Positions 34,801-46,660 of a DNA stretch of 64,000 bases are shown here, one piece after another. How positions within the stretch are numbered: position 1 is the stretch's first letter; every line of letters starts with the position of its first letter. The notes beneath the pieces were generated by a model. That model was not told the DNA's origin and did no database searches. It was given only the letters and a program-made list of their open reading frames with translations. A program made the translations under genes and the position numbers. Location of the stretch: contig NJFT01000009.1 in NCBI GenBank assembly GCA_002221725.1, positions 62,001 through 126,000 of the forward strand, read 5' to 3'. This stretch comes from Scedosporium boydii (lineage: Eukaryota; Ascomycota; Sordariomycetes; Microascales; Microascaceae).

Positions 34801-37800
34801 CAGCCACCTTCCCAGTCCGGGCCACACCACCAGACCGTTGGTATCAAGCCACCCGTCCTGTGGTATGGCAGCACTGCAGGTTGAGGGCGGGATACTATAC
34901 GCAAGTTGCTGCAGCCGCATCTGGTTTGATTGTCGACCTACCAGACGGAGCACACGGCGCAGAACAGTGCATGCACACTTGAGGTGTTGTGGTACGAGAG
35001 TCGTTGGCCGACCGCTCAACGGGAGAAGCAAGACTGTTTGGATCGAACTCCTTCTTCCCAAAGTAGAATCTCCTTGTCCATCTTCTGGTTTCCCGTGACA
35101 CCATGCGTTGGTCCCTTAATAAATCTTCCCTGCCTGAGATCTACCTAGGAGAAGCCCCTCGAACGAGGATCGCCGAGTTTTAGTTACTTACAGCATTCCA
35201 CATGATATGGTATAGAAAGTCCTTGCTGAAAATGGAACTGAAGTCTGGACCACTTCGTAGTGTAATGCCACAAGAAGATGAAGATTCGATGGAACCCGGA
35301 TTAACACCCTCCAGGGATGCCGTCTCAATCCTAGCTTCTCTCCACCTTAAAGCCGTTGAAGCTCAGCGCATGCGGCGACGCGCATCACGAAGCGCGATAC
35401 TAGCCTCATCCGGGCAAGTCTAGTCCATGTAGAACTTCCGATGAACCCTCGGCAACATCGTGACCTTGGCCCGAGGAGCTCCCGTCTTAAACTACAGTAT
35501 TCGGTTGAGCATCATCGTCATATATGATATATGATATTTGATGTTTGATACTTCACTCTTGCCTTTCTCATGTAGTGTATAGCTTTCTCCGGTCACCCGT
35601 CTAAAATTGGGAATTGGGAACGGTGTGCGCCAATCTTGCTGAGGAGGTCATCTCTCGGATCGCACAAGGAGTAACCTACCTCGTAGGTGGCATCCGCAGG
35701 CCGGTATACAATCACCAAGGCAATTTATCAATATCAATAGACACAAGCTGCCTGGATGCCCAGGGTCGGTGGGATCTCCTGTCCCGTCCTCGGCACCGCA
35801 ATTTCGTCACATCCCTTCTCCAGATACCACCCCGCAGCCGTCATCAATCCTGGGACTGGAAATATCGAGGTCGACACCCCTCCTGAGACAGGCAGAAATC
35901 CGCTGGGGTATGCAAAGTAATGGCGGATTCGGACTTTTTTTCCTTTCCCTTTATTTCTCTCTTCCTTTTTCCCGCCTAGTCTCCACCATGCAAGTCCAAT
36001 TTTGGAATGCTGTGTGCTATTTTGGGCAACAGCAAGTCCCACACAAGCTATATGCGGTTGTGGTTGGTCCTGCTAACACAGATTAGGGCGCCAATGTGCG
36101 GTCAGAAGAGTTCGTCTCTCTGCATGCGTTCTGCATCTTATCTGCATTCTGACAGGAGACATATCACGTCCATTCAATGTCTCTGTTTCTCTGTATAAAG
36201 TACGCAAGTAGTAAGAAAAACAAGAAGAAGCGATGACAAAAAAGAGAGGTGGCATGAGTGCATATCCACTCGAGAAATGCTCTTTCCTAGTCTAGGGCCC
36301 CTGCTATCACCACCTAGTTCTTCATCTTGTGTCCGTCCCCCTTCTCTGAGAGCTACCAAGGCTTCATCCAGATGAAAGAATATCACCTAAACAGTCTCAC
36401 ACCATCCTGATCTGTCATCCACCAGTCATTTTAATTGATGTTTTCTTTTTATTATAGCACACCGCCTCGAAGAGCGGCTTGGTTGAAGGGCGTCCTACAT
36501 CGTACATCTTGCCCCTTCATCAAGCACCCCGCAAACACAAACACGGCAGAGGCAGATCCAAGTCTCATCAGTCTTACTTCGTCTTCTCATTTTGTACTTT
36601 GTCTAACTGTAGAGTATTGTTGCCCGGACCCTATGTTTTAATTTTGGTAATCCACGTTAATTGCGAGTATATAGTAAGTCTAAAGCTGAAAGAAGGATCA
36701 ATGATGGTATCTCGTGGCTGCTATTGCGTTTCGTCTCTGACCGCCCTCAAGCGATGCATTTTGTTGTATCGGTCCAACAGAGTTTACCGAGCAGGCAGGT
36801 AGTACCAGGCTCAATTGTCTTGTGACTTCAATGTATTTGACAATTGATCAATCGATCTGTTCAGCGCAATTGCAACTCCTTCCATCCAGTAATGTCCCTG
36901 GTACTCCTAACAGTCCTGCCCCCTCCTTCGCCTTCTGCAGACGAGTGCGCAGTTTGCCTCGTGGAAGGAACTGGTAAATTTATGAAGTAATATTGGCTGC
37001 AGGCTTCATGGAATATCACAACAATCATCAATCATCAATAGTAGGAGCCTTATTGATAAGCCGTGGCCCTCAAAAGATGTCGCTCCATTGTTGACCTCTA
37101 ATTCCCATGTACGTGGCTCCCATTGTCGTGACTGCGTCTTCTAGCATCGCGGGTCGAATCGATCAGGTTTTACGGATTTCAATACGACTTCGTCCTCAGT
37201 AGGCTGGCCTACGAAGTCAATCAGCAAGGATGGGATCCTGACTCGAGCTAGCTGCAACGGCTGCAACGGCAGTCCGAACTTGATCCCTGGTTTGCGAAGA
37301 ATGGTTCAAGATCTGCAAGGGAAGCAACACCGGGCAGCGGCAGCCTGGCACCAGGTAATATCAAATTCATCGGTATGGATCACTGGATGAGGTATGTGCT
37401 CTTCGTTATGAATTGAGCACTTCGTACAAGTACGCGACAGGTTTGACAGATGTACCCCTGCACTGCAAGAAATCCGTCCTCCGAGTCCGTAACGAGAACA
37501 AAGAACTAGAAGCAGTCCTGATTTGGATTGGTGGGTATGCGAGCTGTCAAGGACTTGGAGAAAATAGGATCAATTGACACTGAAAGGGGAAATGTGGAGT
37601 GTGAGGGGTGCCAGAGGTCCAGACCCATTTCATGCAAGTTGCAACTACACGATGGAGGAATAATTCGCAGTCGCCACATCTGTCAAAGTGTATACGAACG
37701 AACGACAGGCGGCTGGGTGGTCCTTGGCCTATCGGCGCCGCTCTCGATGCCAGTACTCCGTACCATCTGGATCTTAAGCTGTCCCGTTATAATGAGGCAA

Positions 37801-40641
37801 AGAAAAAATCTTCGCCAGACACGGCACGCGGTGGACACGAGACACGCTCACATGCCAGGAACGGTCAACTTGGGACAGGTCCGAGAGTACTTGATGATCC
37901 AACCACGGACAGGAAGACACGATCGCCCATGATAGCAATGCATCAACAGTGTGCCTCGTACCACAGATGGTCGTACTTGTGCTCTGTCTCGATCCACTCC
38001 GCACATCCGGGGCAACGTTTGCACCGCTTTCGTGACTGTGCTATAGCGAAGGCTTTTATGCAGGCGCGGTAGTGATATGAATAGGACTTTGCAGATGGGA
38101 GCGGGGTCATGTGCTCTGGATTCACTGTATACTCCGTAGGAGGTTTTGTCTCGAGCATGATCGTATCTTAGGAAAATGGTCGCTATGCCTATAGTAGTAT
38201 GTTACTGCAACACGACGTCTGTTGAACCGCAAAGGGTATGTTACTATCAAATAGGAGAGGAGGATCAGCAAAGCACTTGATGTGCGGAAGACCAGTACAC
38301 AGGTATTCATACGAAGTGTTACGTTGGGATCAATGTTAGGCATTATTGATAGCTTTAGTGGATGCGTATGGAGTACGAAGCACTACTTCAGACGTCGTAC
38401 TTCGTACTTCGGAAATAGTTCGTACTCAGCAACATTGATCAATTGATGACTGTGTTCTGGCGGCTGCCGCTGTCTCGGATCTCGACTGATAACAAGCAAG
38501 GATATCCATGTCTTCGGATTGTCTTGGGTGCAGGATGCAGGCAGGGGCTCCTGCGTTGCAACAAGCTTTGAATCCCCTTTGACTGCCGTTAGCGTGTAAT
38601 GGGCCTGCGCTCAGCTTGTCACGACGGCACTTCATCCCGGAGTGCCCTAAGACCAAGTTCAGTTGAATTCTAACCTACCCTATGTACGTACACCGATACT
38701 GGTCGTCCAAACTTGGTCCCCCTCCTTCGTACATCAATCCATTCGAGGAGATCTCAGACCTTCGAGAATTTTTCTCAGCGCTGTGGGAGCCTCGCACAGA
38801 TGCTGATCTGCATAACATTCACACGATACAAATCCTCGCTCCGGAATACCCGGAGCGACCGATAGATTCATGGGTCTCCAGAAGGGTTTTTACTTCTCGA
38901 CCGACGAAGACGCGCATTCCCGTGTTCCCCCTCCAAGAGGACGATGGGAACGCTCGCCCAGATTGTTGCCCCCCATCCCCATGTTGCGTTACATTCCGTG
39001 AAGCGATTCATTCGCCATCCCGGCTTTGAGCGGTACCAAGGGCGAAGTGGAAGTTGAACATTGCCCAACTATGATCGACACCGACGCGGCCTGTCGTCGG
39101 AAAGGAGCCCACACGGTTTCTGGTTTTCACGAAAAATCATGCGTGGCCGAGAACTGGCTTTCCCCGTTTTCCAAGATTTTCGTTGGATTTCTCGGGGCTT
39201 CTATCCCGTGTCCAAGAAACCGGGTGTTTAGTGTAGTTTCCGCAGAGGAATGATTTGGATTTTCTCCTTTGGAGAAATCACCACTGCCTCTCCTTCCGGG
39301 ACCTGGATTTTGTCTGTCCATCAGACTCGCTTACTAGGAAGAAGATTCTACGCATTTCCAAGTCGGCTCGGCATAGTTTCGTTTCTATGGGCTGTGAATG
39401 GATCTTTTGCCTTTTTTTTGCCACTCACCCAATACTCATTCTAATCTAAGAACCCTTTCCCAAATAATCCTGACACTGAAAACTGTGCTAGTGCGCAGTC
39501 TTGTAATGGGGCTCGAGTCACCGATGATACCTTTCTCGAATGTTGGCGTAACAGGACGAAACTCGGTATACTATTTTTGAAATCGACATACTCTTCTCCG
39601 GTATCCAGCTTGGGAATGGGAGGCTTCACTACAGATCTGTAACGCAGAATGCGAAACCAACTTTCCTCAGAACGCCATCTATGATAGAGGCATATGCCTC
39701 TAGATGTCCGTGTGGGACTTTGTTACAAGTATCAGCCTCTAGATAATACCGTGGCTCTCGTGCACTCCGCCTTTTACCTCAAACTTGCTTTACGCGTCAA
39801 CATTGTTTGTAGCAGCTGAGGGAAGCAAGCACAACCCCATGGGTTCGGAATTGAGGGATGACTCCCTTTCCGCTTTGCGCTTGCGTTCTCACTCCCGTTG
39901 CCACTTTCGGAGTGCGAACTTCGGGTCGAAGGAGGGCTCGGTTTGCTCAAGGTCCTTACACGCAAGAAGCCGGAATATTGGACGCATTGGGCTAGAAAGG
40001 GAGGTGCATATGTGGTTGTTCCCGAACATTGGCATTGTGACCATCTGTATCTCCGTGGTGTTTTCCGACTCCTGGTCTACTTCTAGGCCGCCGTAGGTCT
40101 ATTCACAGATAAACCGAGTAAGAGCTCCAGCTGGCTCAGGTTGGGGACGTGTCTAGACATAGGGACTCGGAGAAGGGAACCCACTAACATGTGTGTATTG
40201 GCCAAGGCCGTCCCAGTCCCAGGGAATACGAATCGCCCCAAAGATGGAGAGGGAATTCCCACTGAAGCCGAGCAGACTCAAACACAAAAGATACTATAGT
40301 GAGAACTCAATGAATGGCGTTTCTCTGAGGTCTGATCTTCTCTGGGGAATTCGAAAAACAACACCTAACAACAACCCCTTAGTTCACCGTAAACGCACGG
40401 AAAATTGGAAGAATGCATTCATCGATGGCTCACTACGGTTTAGGGCACCGGATGCTTCCATCTACCTTAGGCAGGGATGCGTTGGGACTAATTTTGAACC
40501 AGGGACAAAATATAGGAACAGAGGCATGCCATTCATTTATTCATTCATACAGTAATCACCAAAGCCATTCCATCGACGCCAGTGAAGGGAAATATCGATC
40601 GTAGACACGTAAAAACCGAACCAAAAACTCCATCGCCGACC
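31894..40641. other. Gene-poor stretch, 8.7 kb
   Basis: The first ~500 bp should be the velB promoter and leader. Beyond that I find no protein I can support. Open frames rarely pass 100 codons, often overlap on both strands, and carry no known motif (examples: 34453-34734 minus, 37608-38072 plus, 38682-39029 plus). It holds three exact TACTTCGTA/TACGAAGTA 9-mers (33085, 33982, 38398) and several one-mismatch copies, two TACTCCGTA 9-mers (37754, 38130), one ATCAATTGAT (38438), an inverted repeat (33162-33202) and an ATATGAT-like tract near 35519-35545. No transposase, reverse transcriptase, terminal repeat or tRNA was seen. It may hold non-coding RNA genes or decayed elements. Confidence 0.5.
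33162..33202. repeat. Inverted repeat / potential hairpin
   Basis: GCTAGCG at 33162-33168 pairs with CGCTAGC at 33196-33202. Between them a C run (33176-33180) can pair with a G run (33190-33195), leaving a bulge and a loop of about nine bases. A T6 tract sits just upstream (33145-33150). Confidence 0.65.
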
Positions 40642-41537
40642 TCAAGCATACACCACATTATTCCGCTCCACCGCCCTCCTCCTCTTCCACGACTGCATAA
40701 AATATCCGCCTCCTCGATGATCCATCAAGACTACTGTCAGCAAACCCGTCCCGAGCAAGAAGATGAATAGGCACAACCACCTCGCTCCGATGCCAAGGTC
40801 GCACGCCTCTCTCATCTTGCCACCAAGACCAGCATTGAAGTTGGGAAGACCTCTAACATTACAGGCCCACATCTCGCGGGTGAATGTACCCAGGTCGTAT
40901 ATGAAGCTGGCTGGGCTGCCCGCGGTGAGGTCTGCACTGGCAGCATTGGCAGTGTCTATGGCAAACTGTACATTGAACCCGGCAGATCTGGAGTTGAGGG
41001 TGAAGGCGTAGATGGTTGAAGCGAGGGCGAGGAGCACGTTCAAAACTAGAAGGCTAATGATCGAAACACGATGCCAGTAGGTAGTCTGATTCAATCGATA
41101 TTAGCGGACTACGCCTTTCCAAGGAACATCTTCACACAAATATATAGAGTACCGACCTTGATAGGGCCGTTTCGAGCCACATAGGCAACAAGTCCAAGGA
41201 CGACCACGGATACCGTCAATGCAACCGCAGCGGACGTAATCGGGAGCTCGTCCTCGTTCGGAAATAGCGACTGAGGCCAGTCCGCCATAAACCCGTCCTC
41301 TTCGTCGTTCGTCCACCGAACAAACTTGGTTTCTGAGGCGTTCTTCTTCGGGGTCGCGGTCCTAAAGGCTATCTCGACGACAGATGCGCATAGAAGCGCT
41401 GACGGGATGAAATATAGACTAAGCATCAACGAGGGCCGCGAAATCGGGGCCCAGATTGGGCTGTCATCCGGATCTTCGGAATCATGCTTGGGCTGGTTAT
41501 AGCTGCCCAGCTCCACGGACTCAACTCGCTCGGTCAT
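40642..41537 (-). CDS. Unrecognised four-TM membrane protein, 274 aa
   Basis: I do not recognise the family. Two exons, 41157-41537 and 40642-41085. The 71-nt intron (GTCGGT...AATCAG, branch GCTAAT) joins NGPIK to TTYWHR in frame. The start is the first ATG of the frame (MTERVESVELGSY). A hydrophilic, acidic cytoplasmic-looking N-terminus (~40 aa) precedes four hydrophobic segments: LMLSLYFIPSALLCASVVEIA, SAAVALTVSVVVLGLVAYVA, IISLLVLNVLLALASTIYAF and WLCLFIFLLGTGLLTVVLM. A loop with CNVRGLPNFN and REACDLG between TM3 and TM4 has two cysteines that could form a disulfide. The tail is basic (QSWKRRRAVER). This topology resembles MARVEL/SUR7-like fungal plasma membrane proteins, but without a diagnostic motif I only mention that possibility. 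Confidence 0.75.
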
Positions 41538-44239
41538 CTTGCTCTTGTTCTTCGGCGTGCTGGAAGGTTGGAAATGGACATCTAACGCATGTTTGATAAC
41601 GCTGTTCAATGAGCGACGACAAGCATTGAAGAGAGCGAAGCATCTCTTTTTTTTAGAAAAAAAATGAGCGAGGTCGGGAGTATCCCTCTTTTTGTTAGCC
41701 GCCGGAGGGGAGGGGGTGAGGTCGGCACAACTATCACAGTTGGAGTTTACGCGGTTTCATTCGTGGGGAAGCATGCTGCTGCAGACGGTTGCATTGCCGG
41801 ACAGGGTAACGGCCAATCAATATCTTCGGCGCCGTCTCCCACTTCCCTTGTCACAGCTCGAAAGTGGGATTTTGCAAGGTTAAGGCTGGTCAAAAGATGG
41901 TGCGTTTCATTCAAGTCCTTCAGCGACGATTTTGAAGGCTTATTCGGAGTATTACAAGGTTATGATCCCCGGGGCATGCTTGCAATGGACAGGGAAAATG
42001 GGTTATGGGTAGTATTGGGGGTCAGTGAATTCACGCTTGGAATTGCGCAGCGATGGCCAGACCAGAAATATAGGTAGGGGTGAACCCAGTGCTGCTTTCA
42101 TCGGGGAGTTGTCAAAAAGTCCTTCACACCTTTCCTACTTGTGAATCTCACGAGGAGATGTGCTGGAGGAGGAAAAGACCTTTCCCATTCGTCACGGGGA
42201 TGAGCTTATCACCCAGTACAGTGCTGTCAAGAGCCCCTGGTGGATATTTAGACGGTATATCCAGTGTGCTCTTAAGTTGATGTAACACCCGCGGCAATGT
42301 CGACGCCGCTGTCTGTAATCCACGCCCGTCAGTAATGGACACCCGAAATATCCGGGCTGACGGAGCGGTGTATGAGCGTGATCTTGCACCGAGAGCCTTC
42401 AGGAAGCCCCACTTTTCTTCGTCCCACTTCGCCGAAAACGCCGCCAACGGCCTCCGAACCTTATCAAGGGCCGGCCCCTCACGATGTGTTGAGCCGATTG
42501 ATACCTTGGCCTGTGGCGTGCTGGAACATACCATGAATTTCTATTTCATTCTCAAGTATGGCACTCGTGGTCCGAATGGCGTCCGACTGGTGTCATCTAG
42601 ACAGAGGCCCCTCCACCACCAAGGGAAGAAGTGTGTTGATGTTGGACTTATTGAAAATGATTGTGTGGCCAAGACCGAAAACTCGAGGCTTACTGCGGGA
42701 TTTACGGTAGTTTTAGCCTCGCAATATTGGAAGAGTAAGGCGAGAGGAGGCGAAGGGGGCTGCTGCGCAATCGCTGCAATCATGGCTTTGAACCATAGCG
42801 AGGAAAAGACGACCTGCCAGGACTGCCTAACAGGGTATTAGAACGCCATCACAAAGGTCTCTCGTAACGGAGATTGACATCCTACGAAGTAGTAGTAAGA
42901 GGTGGTGCTCAACGACTTCGTACCAGCCTAGAGAATTATGATTGAGCACGACTGCGGTTGGTCTTTACGCTTCCTCGTGTCATAGAGGCGAGCTGGCTCG
43001 ACTTTGTCAATGATGTAGGCGGGATTACCCCTACCGACTAACACCTACTATCATGGGTCCCTCGATTTGCTTTCTTCGGTGGTTTGGTTCCCGTGAACAC
43101 AATCCATCCTCGTCGGGCAATTAGATGCCGAACTTGCAGTCTGCGGACGTGAAAGTATGAATTGCCGATAATCTCTTGTTCCTACCCGGACTAATTGACC
43201 ATTCATGTAGCCGAATCGCAAGGTGAGTCCTAGCTGAACTCGTCAAATGACCGAGACCCTGCCAGGAGAGAGTTGAGCAAGCAAGGATGAAAGCACTCGT
43301 GACTCAAAAGAGGCATGTCGAAAAGGCGGCCGCTCGGAGGCTCCGGCTGTCCTTTGTCGCCATGATGCCGCCGACAGAGATGATGAAAATTTTTGCTTCA
43401 TCACGCAGAGCCGCGCAGACCACATCGACCCCTGGCCTGGCTGTGTCAAGTCATCGGGTCACCTGGCATTCCAGAGGTGTAGGACGAATCACTTCATTGG
43501 CGACTATGAATCAGAGCTTCGCGTGCTGGCTGTCCAAAATGACAACGTATTGATCCATCCAAGGTTTCCATGCCCGTGATTCTGGACCAATAATGGGGGA
43601 TTCGGACGGGCATGCCGCTGACATTTTTTCTCGCTCAGGCTACACGTGGGAGTGTCATGGTTGCAATGTGGGTTGCTTAGGCCCAAGGGCGACAGGGTCG
43701 AGCTGTGGAAACGCAACGCACACCACGCAACATCAATGCCTTGCCAACTAACACGCTACTAAATCGGCATGGTGGTGGTATGACCCTCTTCCCCGCACAT
43801 CGAGGAGTGGAACTTTGATGGTTCAGTGCGCTTCGCCAACTAAACTTACCAGGTACGAAGTACAAGGCTCTAGGCATCTTCCTGGGCGGTTACAGAAAAA
43901 ATTTTCCCCCATTCACCCATGCAGAGAAGAGACGATGGCGAACTTAAGATGTTGAATGACCCGCTGTGCGTTGTAATTACCGACGCTGACCGCAAGTACG
44001 AAGTACACCACTCATGGCCTGGAAAGTCAGGAAGTCCACATCATCCTTGCGAAATTCGAGTACCTTGCAAGTCTGCGTCCACTCACTCAATAGTTTAGCT
44101 CATGCTCCATCGCCAGTTAACCAAGACTCAATACGTACACGACAAAGTAGACTATTTGGCGAACCTGTGTGGGCTTTGCTCCCGCTTCGAGTCGAACTCG
44201 CGTTTTCCCGAGTTAAAAAGAAAAAAAATTTTCCCCTTT

Positions 44240-44829
44240 TTACCTTTTGTAGGTCGGGAAAATTTGAGGGTCACCGGCAGGATGGTCTGGCCATAACCAC
44301 ATGCAGGGAGCAAGCTCGACGAAGAAAACTGAGCTGGGAGAGGTCCGTTTTGGTAGGATGAGCTCAATCAGCTCTCCAGAGCTGGAAACGGGCCGGAAGC
44401 CGTCGATGGAGTTAGGGAGGTCAGTGTTGGCAAGAAGCAGGGCTACCATTGGCAGCCCCGTGTCAAGGAAGAGAGAAACATTGGCTTGCCCTTCTCTCAG
44501 GCACTCGATTTCGTACAATGGTGCAATTTCTTCTGAAGAGATCGTCAGCCCTACAAGTATGCAGTTCCTGGGCCTGGTCCCTCGAACAGGCGGTGCTGAT
44601 CCAAGCTCCACCACCTGAGGCACGGGGGTGCCTGGCTTGGCCGCTTGGCAAATTGCTGAGGGTTCAAACTCCAAACCTCAGTCTGACCCATTGTGATCTC
44701 AATTTTCTCATGTACGCCAATAGTGTCCTGTACCTCGCTCGTGCAGCTGTAGCGTACAACTAGAGGTAGTGTCTCGCCAGGCAATTCTCTCTCCTTCAAA
44801 CCCTCAAGCTCACTATAATTAGTACGCAT
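44240..44829 (-). pseudogene. Possible frameshifted gene of unknown function
   Basis: Two minus-strand frames look protein-like in sequence. From ATG 44829 one reads ELPGETLPLVVRYSCTSE, then GVHEKIEITMGQTEV. At about 44675 the protein-like reading moves to the next frame: LEFEPSAICQAAKPGTPVPQ, RNCILVGLTISSEEIAPLYE, LFLDTGLPMVALLLANTDLP and so on, to a stop at 44240. A single-base loss near 44675-44680 would account for the switch. I found no intron of acceptable length that makes the same join. The product would be beta-rich and about 195 aa. I do not recognise a family. It could be a decayed gene, a sequencing error in a live gene, or chance open frames. Confidence 0.3.
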
Positions 44830-45365
44830 ACAACATACTTCACACTTGTTGTAACAACTGCGGGGTTAATTACGTTTCCCTTTGTCAATACCAAAACTCA
44901 CAAAAAACAGGGGCACAGAAACAGACCCCTTGGCACCCCTTGGTAACAAGCCCCGAACAATACCTCGCATTGCCCGGCATCCAACACCGGTTAAAAAGTA
45001 GCTGTGGATCTTCTGGAACTTGGAAGAGGTCACATTGCCCCATTGCGGAAATGCAAGTGCGCCCCAAACAGCAAGAAAAAGCACCACGAGGTCCCAAGGC
45101 GCCCCAGTTTCCCCGCCTTGGTTGGAAGTAAGGCCCTTTTAGCGACAGATCCAAGTCTCCGCTCCCCGAATTCGTGCTTGCGTGCTGGTGTGAACAATTG
45201 GGCAAGAGGAAAAATTGGGTGACCGTGTGATCCCAAGCTAGGGGGGATGTGTCCGTTCTGGGAAAATTGACGATTTACGAGGAATGGAGTCACGGTTTAA
45301 GGAGTAGGAAGGAGACTTTCCAGCTTCGTTGCTTTTCAGTCTTGTTGTATCGTGAATGTAAATTT

Positions 45366-45372
45366 TATAAAA
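45366..45372 (+). promoter_or_regulatory. TATA-like element of the DUF3602 gene
   Basis: TATAAAA lies 278 nt upstream of ATG 45644. An AGGGG element (stress-response-element-like) occurs at about 45240. Both readings are inferred from sequence alone. Confidence 0.35.
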
Positions 45373-45643
45373 TTGATCGTTCCCGGGCCCACAAATCTCC
45401 CAGTTCTCTTCTCTTTCCATCATCAAGGAAAACACCAAGCATTCACTGAGCGAGTATTCAGTCATTCGGTTGAGGAAGCCATTGAGGAAATCAAGCCATC
45501 AACAAGACAGCAGAAACTTCCACATCGTTTTCGGTCTCCCTTCTCATACTTGCATACGAGCGGTGAACTGTTACACAGTTCCTCTTATCAACAACACCAC
45601 AAACCATCCATCCCACGCATCTTCCACCACATCCATATACACA

Positions 45644-46122
45644 ATGACTGCCTCCTACGGCCGTGGCGGCGCGGGCAACATCTCCAGTACCTCTTACCCC
45701 CCACTTTCCTACAAGGACCTCCAAACTCCCACTCTCAAGACCTCCGTCTTCACCACTGGACGCGGTGGCTCCGGAAACATGGCGGCGAACAACGACCCCA
45801 AGGAAGCTCGCCTTCGCCAGGATGTTGAACCGTGAGTACACCCCTTGTTGGTTTTGGTGGCCTATCACCGGTCTGCAAGAGGCCGGGCCATTTCACATCA
45901 TCTGTAGTAAACCGAGAGCTAACAACCTTGGATAGAGTCATCCGCCGAGCAAGCTCCGGTGCCCAATACTCTGGCCGTGGTGGTGCCGGTAACATCTTCC
46001 GCACCGATGAGCTCACTTTGAGCAAGTCCCACGAGTGCGCCATCGATGACGGCTCCTCCGCCAAGAGCATCGACCTCTCCTTCGCCAACAAGGGCATGCA
46101 GTGGCTTCGCAGCCGGAAGTAG
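45644..46122 (+). CDS. DUF3602 family small glycine-rich-motif protein, 124 aa
   Basis: Two exons, 45644-45831 and 45936-46122. The 104-nt intron (GTGAGT...GATAG, branch GCTAAC) splits a Pro codon (VEP-VIRRAS). The protein carries three copies of the short motif GRGG-A/S-GN (YGRGGAGNIS near residue 5, TGRGGSGNMA near 40, SGRGGAGNIF near 77), which define fungal DUF3602 proteins. Function is unknown; several relatives are abundant in stress or stationary phase, as far as I recall. It is hydrophilic, with no signal peptide or TM segment. ATG 45644 follows a good context (cacaATGac) and a TATA-like element. Confidence 0.85.
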
Positions 46123-46660
46123 ATCCTACCATTTGGATCCTTTGCCTTGTGGCCCCACGCATTTATACTACCACCACCTCTCTAATCGCGACGACTTCGA
46201 CTTATCTTGGCTACCGGCACGGGCGTTCTTGGACTACACCTTTCACTTCTTTTTTTCTGTCACGGCACACATGCAACCCCTGTATGATGTTGGCGTTTTA
46301 TACTTTTTGGGGACTCTCCTTTCTGCTTCTGGGAATGATTTGGATGAAAATCTTTTGATTGAAAAGCGAAATACGATACCATGGACTGTCACGATTTTGG
46401 AGGAAAAGTTTTAAGCCTGTCTTGCTATTTCTTGTTTTATTTCCATATTTCCTTGTATCCTTTCTTGTTCTATCAACTCGCGCTAGTCTTCATCCCAAGC
46501 GATCATATGAACGCTCTTTTTATGGATCAAATGCTTTTGAAACTGTACTCTTTTGACCTTGAAAGCTTCCTATAGTTTGATTTCATACATGTACTTTTTT
46601 TTCCGAAATTCTAATCGATAACTTGCAGGGGAGTTGTCCTGATACAATGGCAAATGATTC
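46123..46660. other. Convergent 3' regions of the DUF3602 gene and HEM12
   Basis: No gene seen. This is 538 bp of T-rich sequence on the plus strand between two convergent stop codons, as expected for paired 3' UTRs and terminators. Confidence 0.6.

Larger units (their letters stand above)
41538..45643. other. Gene-poor stretch, 4.1 kb, with one possible broken gene
   Basis: It includes the promoter of the four-TM gene and, at the right end, that of the DUF3602 gene. Three TACGAAGTA 9-mers lie at 42883, 43854 and 43997. Long frames open on both strands around 42150-42840 (128 codons minus, 168 plus) are mutually overlapping and unrecognised. The only coding-like signal I would follow is the minus-strand pair of frames at 44240-44829, listed separately. 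Confidence 0.5.

Noticed and set aside
34453..35104. Adjacent minus-strand frames (93 and 108 codons) that read somewhat like protein
   Set aside because: They do not connect by acceptable introns, carry no known motif, and overlap plus-strand frames of similar length. Too weak to call.
37142..37165. GGGTCGAATCGATC resembling a tRNA B box
   Set aside because: No matching A box or acceptor stem could be folded around it. A second B-box-like site near 52676 fails the same test.
37528..38072. Overlapping plus-strand frames of 134 and 154 codons
   Set aside because: Two frames over the same DNA with no domain and no splice or promoter signals. Includes variants of the dispersed intergenic words.
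38682..39029. 115-codon plus-strand frame starting MYVHRYW
   Set aside because: The beginning looks protein-like, but it degrades into Pro/Cys-rich sequence, and no continuation into another exon is convincing.
42148..42841. Frames of 128 (minus) and 168 (plus) codons in the same DNA
   Set aside because: Both strands open over the same bases with no recognisable domain on either. Cannot choose, so neither is called.
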